The notes beneath the pieces are model-generated. The model was not told where the DNA came from, ran no database searches, and saw only the letters and a list, made by a program, of their open reading frames with translations. This document shows positions 54,533 to 64,000 of a stretch of DNA of 64,000 nucleotides, in pieces (within the stretch, counting starts at the first letter, position 1; the number at the start of each line of letters is the position of its first letter). The stretch comes from Zea mays (taxonomy: Eukaryota > Streptophyta > Magnoliopsida > Poales > Poaceae). The translations under genes were made by a program, and so were the position numbers. The stretch lies in the NCBI RefSeq assembly GCF_902167145.1, contig NC_050098.1, positions 111,576,207 through 111,640,206 on the forward strand, given 5' to 3'.

Positions 54533-55296
54533 CTCGATGTAATTTTTCATATTTTTTATTTTTTCTTTCATGGCACCCTTTTCCTTTCTGAAGGGGGAGA
54601 AAGGTTTTTAATGGGGCCATCACATGTAATTTCCTTTTTTAGTTCTATAAGAGCAAAATCCCCCAAGGAATGTAAATGTAAAAGCTGAGAACGCACCATC
54701 GAGTGCCGAAAAGTAAAGGCGAAGAAGCTCCAAAGTCGTTCCTAAGGGAATGCAGAGCTTACAGCGAAAAGTCAACGCTGATTCCGCCAAAAGTAAAGGC
54801 GAAGAAGCTCCAAAGTCGTTCCTAAGGGAATGCAGAGCTGAGGTGTGATTGTTTTTAAGGAAACAATGGCTATGAGTATGGCTTCGGATACGCGTTTTGA
54901 CATTCATTTGCACATCACATTACATCATAGCATTTGCATTCATAAACATTCATCCAGGCATATGTAGGATAATCATCATCATGGCATAAATGCTTCGTGT
55001 ACAAAAAGGAGAGCTTCGTGTACAAAAAGGAGAGCTTCGGAAAGAAGGGAAATGTTGTTTTCTATGCTTCGCTGCGTACGAAAAGAAGGGAAGGTGTTTT
55101 TTCGCCTTCGGCTCAAAAAAGGAAAATTTCGTTCACATCAAAGCACTTCTCATACATCAATGGAAGGGTAAGGATATATCACAAGGTATGAACAGAATTC
55201 ATTAAAGACAAGTTTTAGTTACATTTACAAAAGTTTCTCAAGTACTGTCTAGTCTACTATTTAATCTCCAAGGAGCTTCAGCTTCGGCGTCAGTTT
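54533..55296 (+). other. spacer between pol and the antisense gene, with short tandem duplications
   Basis: A 50-bp segment starting AAAGTAAAGGCGAAGAAGCT is repeated exactly at 54710-54759 and 54790-54839. A 21-bp unit GCTTCGTGTACAAAAAGGAGA is duplicated in tandem at 54992-55033. It is rich in CTTCGG/CCGAAG. No ORF of note. Confidence 0.85.
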
Positions 55297-58191
55297 TTAA
55301 TCGGCTTCGGCTTCGTCATCCTACATGAATAAGGTCGTTGTAAGTCAAAATCGAGCTTGCAGGAAAAGGTAAGCATAAGGTATGGTTTCTTACTGGTTCA
55401 AGGTGGCTACGAGCCTCGTCTCCAGCCTTTTCTCGCCCACCTTTTGTCCATATCATTTTTACAAATCTATTGGAGATACTTCGGGCGAGATCAGGAATGT
55501 CGTCCAGGATTGATGGTGATAAAGTGAAATTTGGCCTATTGACAATCTTTCCATGATCGCAGCCAGCTTTCAGGAAAGCTGCAGCAGTGCCTCGAGAAGC
55601 CACCCAGGCACAGAAGTCACCGTGCCCAGCTATGACTTCGTCGAGCTCGTCAATCTCACCCTCAATATGTTCGAAGGTCTTCGGTAGATCTTCAGCTGAG
55701 GGGGTGAATTTTTCACTGCTGGCTCCAACTGAGTGGAAAATTTTTCTTAATCGTTGAATGCATTTGTTGCTAAATTCCAGACATTTTTCTTGAAGGCCTG
55801 TCAATAGTTTTCTCAAATCTGAATTTTGTTGAGCTTCAGCTACAAGTTTTGCATTAAGATCTTGCTTCTCTCGTTCGAACTGTTCAGACTGGCGGAGAAG
55901 CTTCGTGTTCAGTTCTGTTATTTTTGCTTCAGCTTCCGCCAATGAACCTTCGGTGGCCTAGAGCTCAAAGTTCTTTTTCTCGATAGCATCTGATTGTTCC
56001 TTTATTCTGCTTTCCAAATTTTCAATTATAACTTCGTGCTTCTTGTCTTCAAAATCTTGCTGCATTTTCAAGGCTTTGCTCAATAGCATACTCTGCACGA
56101 AAACAACCTTCGTCAGACATGTTTTCATTATTAGAAACAATAAAGGTTAAGGGAAAAGTAGTTCACCTTGAAATTGGAATAAAATAAACTACCAACGATA
56201 TGTTGTCGTCGGTAGCGGCTGATGTCTGTTTCCAGCTTCGGAAAACCGATACTCTTTGACAGAGTTCCGATAACTTTGGCCCCAATTTGATCTCGAATAC
56301 AATCTAATTTTTCATCATCAATGCCTCCGAAGAGGAGTGCTCCAGGTTTGTATCCGCAGGATTTTGCATATTCTCTAAGCTCTTCTCTTTCAGCTTTTGA
56401 TAGTTTCTCTCCAACTAAATTCTGGAACATGAAAGCTTCGTCTTCTGAAGCTTCATCAACAATTTCCTTCCCTTTCCCCGACGCTGCGGTCACGGCCTCT
56501 TCGGCGGCGGTGCTAGCTTCTTCCGCAGCCATATCTAGCAGTATTCTGTCAATATTTTCAATTGTGCTCTCCAGGTTCAAATCTTCAGCTGAAGCAGCTT
56601 CGGCAGCCGCAACCTCCGAAGGTGCAATTTCAACATTTGTTCCTTCCGCAGAGGCTGGTGTTTTTTGAGCTGCAGCTCTTGGCGGTGTCTTGTCAATTAC
56701 CTCTGTCACAGTAATAATTCTTTGTTTCTTTGCTTTGATTGTTTTCTTCGATTTTTCGGGCTCCTTGTCCTTCTGAAAAAACTTTGTCAGTTGAGGCCCC
56801 AGTGGACTTAGCTTCGCAGGTAAGGATTCAGTCATTACCTTCAGAATTGCCTCCACATCAGCGGCAGAGGGTGATGCGGGGGATTTTTCTTCGTCGGATA
56901 TTTTTCGTTTCGGAGAAGACGCTTTCCTTTTCTTCGGAATTTTCTTTTTTGGTGTCTCTTTTTCATCTTCGTTTGAGGCTTCGGTTATTCTTTTCCTTTT
57001 CTAGCCTCCGGCACCTTTGTTCAGATTTTCATAGTCAGGGTATTCAAAATCCAAGGCGTCCAGCACTCGATTTAGCCTTCGCTTCGGACGGGTGCCGAAG
57101 GCTGCGGTCATCAATTGATCTTCTTTTTTGGAATAATTGCCAAGTATTTCATTGCACATTACTTCAATTGTATCTAGCCACTCTCGGCAAGGTGTTTTAA
57201 AGTACTTTTTAAACTTGAAATAGTAAGGTAAACGTACAAGTTCACCTTCTTTCTTTTCCCCCTGTAGCTTCGGCATTTCCCATTCTTTCAAACTGGGAAA
57301 AACTTTGAAAGCCAAAAACTCCTGAACCAGGTCCCTTGTGCTGATATGCTCTGCAATAATTCTGAATTCATTCATTGCTTGTTGTGTTGGACCTTCGGGT
57401 GTCATGTTGCAGCGAGGTCGGGTTTCTCCGAAGATTAGTTCGAGTGGACTTTGCACAAGCTTTTCCTTGTCGTCATCAACCTTGACATAGAACCACTCTG
57501 ATTTCCAGCCTGCTGCCCATTTGCTTCGGTAGCTAATTATAGGAAACTTTGTAGTTTTCCGATAGGCGAAGTTATAGCAACCAAAATTGTCGTGCAATCC
57601 ATCCTTTCTAGCCTTCGTTTGATAATGCAACTCGTGAACCCGGCAAAAGCTGTCCGCAAATGGTTCCACTGCTTGGCTTCGGAGTGCCCAGATATAAACA
57701 ATAAGCCTAACGATAGCGTTAGGGGTCAGCTGGTGAAAATAGATACCGAACCTCTTCAGTACCTCTGCAATAATCCCATGTAGGGGGAATCTTAATCCAG
57801 CCTTTAGAAAGCTTTTGAAAATAACAATTTCATCCTTCTCCGGCTTTGGGGTAGTCTCTTCTCCCCCGAAGCGCAATAGCTTCTTCTGATTTTCAGTAAA
57901 AAAGCCCGATTTTACCATCTTGGACAGATCAGCCTTCGAAACAGTAGATTTCCCGAAGTCCAAGTGGCTAGGTTTGCTTGGCATGGCAATGCGATAATCA
58001 TCTTCGGGATCAGTTTCCTCAATATCTTCTTCCTCTGCTTCAGCGATTGCTTGTTCTGCATCATCACTAGGAATCTTTTCCGAAGTCACTAGCCCGGATC
58101 GTTGCATGGCTTCGGAGATGGGGATAGTCTCCGAAGCTTCAGTTTCGTCCCCCTCACGCTCAACCCTGGCGGTAGAACGCACTCTGGCCAT
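55297..58191 (-). pseudogene. spliced antisense gene of the Tat element (915 codons, two premature stops)
   Basis: Minus strand, three exons joined in phase 0: 58191-56167, 56092-55394, 55320-55297. The introns (56166-56093 and 55393-55321) have GTGAAC...GTGCAG and GTAAGA...ATGTAG borders. The N-terminal part MARVRSTARVEREGDE is followed by a domain (residues ~85-330; FPLHGIIAEVLKRFGIYFHQL, AAGWKSEWFYVK) of the putative gypsy-type transposon/plant retroelement accessory family. Then come a Lys-rich linker, an acidic alanine-rich stretch and a coiled coil in exon 2. It ends DDEAEAD. Premature TAG codons lie at 57001-57003 and 55958-55960; otherwise the frame is open. The function is unknown, possibly gag-like or regulatory. 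Confidence 0.75.
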
Positions 58192-58358
58192 TTAATTATG
58201 AACTTGTGGAACTTTAATACTTTCTTCCTCCGAAGCAGGCTTCAAACTGGAGCTTCGTTCGATTCCGACAGACAAGCTTCGGCGACGGTTAAAAATTTTG
58301 GCAGCAATACAGTGCAAGTAGCAATGAATGTTGTGGTAACTTCACACCTACTCGTCTG

Positions 58359-58367
58359 TTTATATAG
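58359..58367 (-). promoter_or_regulatory. TATA box of the antisense gene
   Basis: CTATATAAA on the minus strand, about 170 bases before the ATG at 58191. It lies inside the element, about 260 bp from the 3' LTR, directed against the LTR promoter. Confidence 0.65.
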
Positions 58368-58624
58368 TGCTGCAGGTAAGAAGGTGAAGCGCCAGGATCT
58401 TTACACCAGGCGGACACCCGCTCGCACTCGCTGCGTGGTGGACCGCAGAGACCGAACAGTAACTCTGCAAGGTGGGGCCGCTACACGCTGGGAAATTGAA
58501 TCGTTTCTCGACAACGAGCTTAGGGAAGGTGTTTTTTAGACCTTCGGCGCTCCGAAGCTTAAGAGACTTTTTTCACGGATCAAGCTCGTTACGAAAAACG
58601 ATCTAGCACCGCGAAAGGGGCTAC

Positions 58625-59211
58625 TGTTGGGTCTATGCTTCGTCGCCGAAAGTCTTATAGGAAGAAGTGGTTTTCGGCTGAAGCTGTTTGTATAAGATGG
58701 CCGAAGGTTCCTCTTCGTGAAGCTTCGGTATTGCAAACCGACTTAAAGATAGAATGACCTTTTAGTCCATAAAGGTTTGAGTCAATGTTGTAAGCTTTTA
58801 TAAGGGGCATACTTGTAATTCCTCACAGGCTGCGTCCTGTGCCTATAAATAGTGAACAGTATTCCTTTACTGTTCACGCATTCTAGTAATTGCAATCGCA
58901 TATTCTGGAATTCAACCTTTTGCCAGGGCAGAGGTATTATTGTATTCAATGATTCAATATATTAAGTAAATATAATATAATTCGTCTGTGATTTATTTAC
59001 CCATTTTTGTACCCTTCATTTTATGTTGTCTCATAATATCTATTGAAATTTTATTATGAAGACTTAAGCTTCGTAATTATACTTTCATCAACCTTCGTCC
59101 AAGGCCCATTATCCTGAAGGGAATAATGTTTCGTGGACGAAGGACGTTAACATTTAACACTTTATGTTGCCTTGTTCTTAATTCATAGCATTTGAGAACA
59201 AGTCCCCAACA
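58625..59211 (+). repeat. 3' LTR (587 bp) of the Tat element
   Basis: Preceded by the purine tract GCGAAAGGGGCTAC. Six substitutions relative to the 5' LTR. TATA box CTATAAATAG at 58843-58852. CGCCC follows at 59212-59216. Confidence 0.95.
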
Positions 59212-59216
59212 CGCCC

Positions 59217-62200
59217 GCGCCTATAAAGCCCCAATAGACGTCGACCGTACTCCTACGCGCACGCTCGACCTCACCGGAGCCAGAGATCACCAGCGTTTGC
59301 CCTGCAAACGGCGTGCCCGCGGCCACCCGATCCCCCGCCACCGTAGACCGGCCTGCAGAGCCCTTCCCAGCCACGCCCGATCCTCGGAATAGACCGTGCA
59401 TACCTCGGTGAAGCTCCCCGAGCAAGGAATCGGACTTTGCCTCGGCGGAGAAGCCAGTCCACGGTCGCTGGACTTCACCCGATCGCCGATGAACGTAGAC
59501 CAGGTAAGTCTCCGCACCATTTTCCGATTCCCTGCACGCATGGCCTCTACGTCATCCCGTGGAGCTCATCGTGCCGTTTAATTGAACTAGATCGCCGTGG
59601 TTAGGCCGGAACACCCGCCGCCGACGAGATCACCTGCCTGCGCACGTGGTCCGGCCGATTCCGGCCACCACTGCCGTCGAGCCGTACCTCGCTGTGACCG
59701 CTTGGACCTCCTGAAGCCAACCCCGCCCCTCGCCGGACCTCTCTCGCCGCCGGTAAGCCGTGCCGCCCTTTTCCTTTTCGCGGTTACTGTTTACATAAGG
59801 GGAGGGACCTCGGGGGAGAAGAAGAAAAGGCCAGGGGGTTTTGTGCGATGTCAGTGACTCAGGGGAATAGTGGCGCAGGGGTAGAAATGAATGGATTGAT
59901 TTAGAAAGAACCCATGGTCTTCGGTGCAAAGTAGTTTTCCAGGAAACCTTTTAAAATATTCTGATTTTAATCCAAACAGAACTTGAAAAATTCATAACTT
60001 CAGTTTGGTTTACCCAAATCGAGTCAAACCAATTTTGCCAGATCCTAAATAATGTAAACTACTTAGGAAAAATGTAAAACCCCTAAGTGTTACAGAAAAC
60101 TTTAAAGTTTTGATTTAAATGATTAACTAGTCAAAAGCTAAAAGAAATAAGGAAAAATAGCTACACTATTTGACTGGGGTTAAGAAAATTTAGAGAAGTA
60201 CTTGATCACTTCCTAATATGTTCAAAAATAATAAACTCCTCTGTACACCGCTTCAAGGTAGAATTTGCCCTTTAAATCACTTTTTGCTTAAAGTTAGAGA
60301 AAATACTAAAAGTAGTTTGAAATAAGAACCATGGAGCACCCACATTTTTGTTAGCTCCCTTGTTCAATGTAGTTCACTAGAAAAATTTATTATACCCTTG
60401 TTTAGTGCAAAAGAAAGGAGATACCTTTTAATTTAGAAAAACAAGAAAACCTTAAAAAACCCTAGAAAAATAACCCTGAGGAGAAAACACCCCAAACTTT
60501 GGGATAACTAATGTTTTGTTATTATGAACATAGAAAAAATATAGAATCTGTTGTTTGATATTTTTCAAATAACAAGTTAGTTATAAGCACCTTTTTGACA
60601 TTAAATTTTAGAAAATCACAACTAAATAACCACCAAATAACCTTCTGTGATATTTGGCACAGAAGCATGTTGTTACCTTTAGATACCAGCAAAAATGACC
60701 CTTAGGACCGAACCCACCCCTAATTAAGAGTTGTAGTGCAAAGTGACCCCTTTGCCCCAACTTTTGTTATTTTTTCCAGGGCATACTCTATTTATTCTGG
60801 ACCTCAAATTCATAGGACAGACTACAGTGACAAATAGTAACCCACTGTAATTTTTATAGAATTTTTGGGAAAAGTTAAATCACTGTTATAGTTCAAACCT
60901 ACCCCAAAAGCATAAATAGAAAAACAAAAATGAAATTAATAATGGAGACTAATGTTACCCTAACTAAACTAGCAAAACCCCTTGAGTACCGACTAAAACA
61001 TTAAAGGGGCATTCCAAGTCCCAATCCATTATGCTTAGGCAAGAAACTCAAACCTAAATTGGTAGGCCTAAAACCCTAAGAGCCTCTTATATCAAGAAAA
61101 CCCGAAATGATTAACCAACTTAGTTTTTCTGCACTAAGGCATAATTGCTATTAATTTCTGCATATCATAGCATGCATATATCTTATTTATTGCATTCGAT
61201 AGATTGCAACCTCACGGACGGAGAGTACATCCTCGTGCCGGAGCAAGGTGTTGCTCAGGAGGTAGCCCCGGATCCAGCACTAGAGCCTGCCCCAGAGGAT
61301 CTGCCTGCCCCAGCTTTGGAAGGCAAGCCCCGGTTTTATGCATAACCGTTTATATATGCTATTTTACTACACTTAATGTTTGTAGGCTTGTACTGTGCAC
61401 TTAAGTGTAGGAGTTGACTGAAACCCTAGTTGCATGAACTCAGGATTCCTTTTTGAGATGGATACTAGTATGCTAGGTCGAGTAGTTGCTTTACTAATTA
61501 GGGATCTCGGTAGAAGTCAAGTGATTTTTCTAGCACTCGCGCGAGGTCAGGAATTGGTTGTATCCATTTTGATATCATAATGATGGTGGTCTGTGGACAA
61601 CGGTCCATGGGGATGCGTTGTCTACGAGACAGGAATTTGAATAAGGATTAAGGTGTGGTACCGTGTGTCAAGCGTTTGAACGTACTAAACACATGCCGAG
61701 AAATATGGTAAATCGGTAAGCCTAGTACCTGAGTGAACCTGCCCGCAGACATATCCCCTCACGTGACCTGAGACGTGGTCTCCCATTCCGGTTATGGTGG
61801 GTACAAGTGCGGTCACTGCACGACGACAGTCGAGATCAGTGAGGCATTGTACGCCAAGGCGGTGAGCCTTGATCTGTTGCCAGGGAATCGATGGGGATGG
61901 TCGATGTGTGTGGGGACGGAGTGCCTCGCCACGTCGTGTGTTTAGGTTTACCTTGCAAGGATAAAAACTCGATTCAAATCGTCTGCTTCTCGCAGCTAAT
62001 GAGACTGCTTGATCCATGCTGCTACATTGAGTAACAAATGGAAATGAGATGACTTGGCAAAAGTTGTTGATTGCTAAATGTTTGATACCATGTATGATTA
62101 GATAGGTATACATTTAGTCTTAAGAGAGTCACACTAAAACTTGACAAAGCTAAAACTTGATTTATAAACTCTGCTAGTGCTTTTGGCAACCAAACCCCTC

Positions 62201-62728
62201 AGCCAAACAACCGCATGTCTTGAGGTAGAGGAGTAGACTCCTCACATAGGGTAAGTCTAGCTGAGTATTAGTATACTCAGCCTTGCTTGTGGCATAATTT
62301 TACAGGTTCTCTAGAGGACATGGTTGTTGGAGTGACTTGGCCGTCCATCTTGCCACCGGGATGGACCGTCGAGTGGGACCCTGCCTCGGCTGAGGAGGAG
62401 CATGAGGAGTGATGGGATAGGATTCCCTATCTCTCTGTTTAGTTATCGTTAGTTTTATTCCGCTGCACTTCGAACAATGATGACTACTTTTGCTGCTAAA
62501 ACTCCGATGATGATGTAATAAGTTTAATACTCCTTAATGTATGGTTTTGTGCTTTATTGTATTTGCTCTGTCACTCACCATCGAGTGAGACTGTGGTACT
62601 TGATCCTATCAGTGGCCTCGTCGGACTAGATCCGAGGGATTGACGGGTTATTCCCATTTAAGTGTAGTCTAGCCTCTAAGGCGGGACTTAGGCACTTAAG
62701 TTGGAATAATTCGGGCAGTTCCGCCACA
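59217..62728 (+). repeat. right part of the 4.37-kb Gypsy LTR
   Basis: GC-rich until about 59780, then AT-rich and non-coding (59930-61140), then two short coding-like segments (about 61203-61330 and 62306-62412). It ends GTTCCGCCACA. It continues the LTR begun at 49090. Confidence 0.7.
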
Positions 62729-63115
62729 GCTGGTATCAGAGCTTGTACCACCATAGAGGAATCAATAAACTATAAATACCATCCTTTTTCAAAGTAAAAC
62801 TGGTTAGAAACAAATGTTGGATAGATCGTCAGGACGATAAGGATAGACCTAGGACGTGAAGCCTTAGGATAATAGAGGGGTAGCTAGGTGGCTATTTGAG
62901 TAAGCCCTACCGGCTACTATAAGGGATTGGAGTTCTTCCCTATTCCCTCTAAGTTGATGTGAGGTCGTTCAGGACGAGCATGCATGCATCCTTAATTAAA
63001 CTAATTGATAATTGGGTAAGAACTTTAATATAAAATGATGACAAACTAAGTACCCCAGTACCATTGTCGTAGTTATAGAGAGGCTGAGTTGTGATCCCTT
63101 TTCTTTTATAATTCT
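62729..63115 (+). other. primer binding site and 5' leader of the Gypsy element
   Basis: TGGTATCAGAGC at 62731 is the Met-tRNA primer site. The rest is non-coding leader, cut by an inverted Tat element at 63116; ATTCT (63111-63115) is the presumed target duplication. Confidence 0.75.
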
Positions 63116-63785
63116 TGTTGGGGACTTGTTCTCAAATTCTAAGAGTTAAGAACAAGGCAACATAAAAAGTGTTAAGTGTTAGGGTCCTTCGTCCTTCGAA
63201 GCATTATATCCCTTCGGGAAATAATGAGTCTCGGACGAAGGTCAAGAGAGACATACCTTCGTAAACATAACAAGTAATGACGAAGGACTCACGTAAAGCA
63301 CGAAATATAATATAAGCATCATCATAGAATCATTTCTATTTTATTAACATGGAAAAACAGAAATGTTTTCAAATTACAAATGTACCTTCGGTCTTGAGAG
63401 AAAGGCGAAAAGTACGAGCGTGACGCAAAAGCGAATGCCAAGTCAGCGTGAACAGTACGGGAGTACTGTTCATCTATTTATAGACGCGGGACGCAGCCCA
63501 CGTAAAATTACATCCATGTCCATTACATTTGTTAACGGTTTATGGAAATCTATTGAGGACCCCGAAGTCTTTTCATCTTAAGGTCGGTTCCCCCTTGTGC
63601 CATCGCGCCGAAGCTTCCCTGCGTACAGCTTCGGCTGCCCCCGACCTTCGTCTGGCTCAGCCTTCGTCCTGGTCGTGCTCCATATCCATAATTCTGAATC
63701 CGAAAATACCTGTTCATATAATTCACTTGGAAAACATTGTCAAATCATGTTTTTGAGGACCTTCGGAGGACGAAGGCCCCCAACA
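63116..63785 (-). repeat. 3' LTR (670 bp) of the inverted Tat element
   Basis: Inverted ends TGTTGGGG/CCCCAACA. The minus strand contains a TATA-like CTATAAATAG (about 63474-63483) and the same promoter-to-end order as the 587-bp LTRs. Confidence 0.85.
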
Positions 63786-63938
63786 GTAGCCCCTCGCAAT
63801 ATTAATTTGTAAATAATAAATTCAGATTGCGATATGGACGAAGGCCTTGAGCCGAAGGTCCGAAAAAACACCTTCCCTTTGCTAGAATAGCAACATTCAC
63901 TGACAAGCGGGGCCTTTTAACTTTCAACGCCCTAGGCG

Positions 63939-63945
63939 TATAAAT
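63939..63945 (+). promoter_or_regulatory. antisense TATA box of the second Tat element
   Basis: TATAAAT in context GGCGTATAAATAAG on the + strand, antisense to this minus-strand element, about 155 bp from its 3' LTR. It mirrors 58359-58367 in the complete copy. Confidence 0.5.
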
Positions 63946-64000
63946 AAGAACACATCGTGAATTCATTTGGTACACACGCTTGCCTTTTGCTTCGGCCCAC

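Larger units (their letters stand above)
49949..59211 (+). mobile_element. complete, young Tat-lineage Gypsy element (9263 bp) lacking gag
   Basis: Two LTRs of exactly 587 bp, target duplication CGCCC, primer binding site, an uninterrupted pol ORF and a long antisense gene before the 3' LTR. I count six substitutions and no indels between the LTRs (about 1%), so this is a recent insertion. The Tat assignment rests on the pol C-terminus without chromodomain, the TTGGCGCC primer site and the antisense extra gene. Gag is absent: pol starts 44 bases after the LTR. Confidence 0.93.
49090..62728 (+). mobile_element. 5' LTR (about 4.37 kb) of a Gypsy element, split by a Tat element
   Basis: The left part 49090-49948 starts TGTAACACCCCAGG. 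The right part 59217-62728 ends GTTCCGCCACA and is followed by a Met-tRNA primer binding site. Removing the Tat insertion and one CGCCC copy leaves one LTR of about 4370 bp, long even for a plant Gypsy element. Much of 59800-61100 is AT-rich and non-coding. The ORF at 61145-61345 encodes an acidic segment and parallels segments in the other chromovirus-like LTRs. Confidence 0.75.
63116..64000 (-). mobile_element. second Tat element, inverted, 3' end only
   Basis: Minus orientation. The 3' LTR runs from 63785 (TGTTGGGGGCC) to 63116 (GTCCCCAACA), preceded on the minus strand by the purine tract GCGAGGGGCTAC. It shares with the 49949-59211 element the LTR ends, the CTTCGG-rich composition and the segment GAACAAGGCAACATAA, but is diverged. 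The interior continues beyond the window. Confidence 0.85.

Noticed and set aside
61145..61345. 66-codon ORF as an independent gene
   Set aside because: It lies within the long Gypsy LTR and parallels acidic segments of the other LTRs; treated as an LTR feature.
61685..62113. Minus-strand ORF of 142 codons in the long LTR
   Set aside because: No recognisable motif and antisense to an LTR. I also looked for a tRNA gene here and could not form a cloverleaf.

Overview
The window looks like nuclear DNA of a large grass genome, most likely maize or another Zea. The evidence is a dense mass of nested LTR retrotransposons of recognisable grass types: Sirevirus/Copia elements of the Opie, Ji and Giepum kinds with CACCGGAC/GTCCGGTG palindromes, chromovirus and Tat-lineage Gypsy elements, a small Helitron and MITEs. 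Between them lies one ordinary intron-containing plant gene. Family names are from memory and similarity by eye; no database was searched.

Layout. (1) 1-22390 is a one-sided Russian doll of right-hand halves. From youngest to oldest: an env-class Sirevirus-like element (1-4454, +); a Ji-like Sirevirus (4455-9401, -); a chromovirus (9402-15415, +); a Tat-lineage Gypsy element with antisense ORFs (15416-21400, sense +); a Sirevirus LTR end (21401-21870); and an older Gypsy LTR end (21871-22390). Every junction is an LTR terminus; the left halves lie outside the window. (2) 22391-31518 is gene space. It holds MITE-like sequences, a 532-bp Helitron candidate, and a four-exon gene for a 779-residue NT-C2 domain protein (coding 25179-29074, +). 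(3) From 31519 a second nest begins: a Sirevirus LTR tip, a Giepum-like element (-) that has lost pol and is split by a complete Opie-like element (35056-44111, TSD CTAAG), then the 5' half of a chromovirus (45545-49089). That chromovirus is cut by a Gypsy element with a 4.37-kb LTR (49090-62728). The LTR is split by a complete, young Tat element (49949-59211, TSD CGCCC), and a second, inverted Tat element starts at 63116.

How the parts work. The only host gene is the NT-C2 protein. Most retroelement genes are broken, mainly by stop codons explained by C-to-T or G-to-A changes at CAG, CGA, CAA and TGG codons, as expected for methylated, silenced copies. The exception is the 1317-codon pol of the 49949-59211 element, which is open throughout but has no gag in front of it. 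Three Tat elements carry an antisense promoter-like TATA box inside the 3' region. In two of these an antisense gene can be seen, and in the complete element that gene appears to be spliced (three exons). Several elements also carry structured tandem arrays in which hairpin pairing is kept by paired substitutions.
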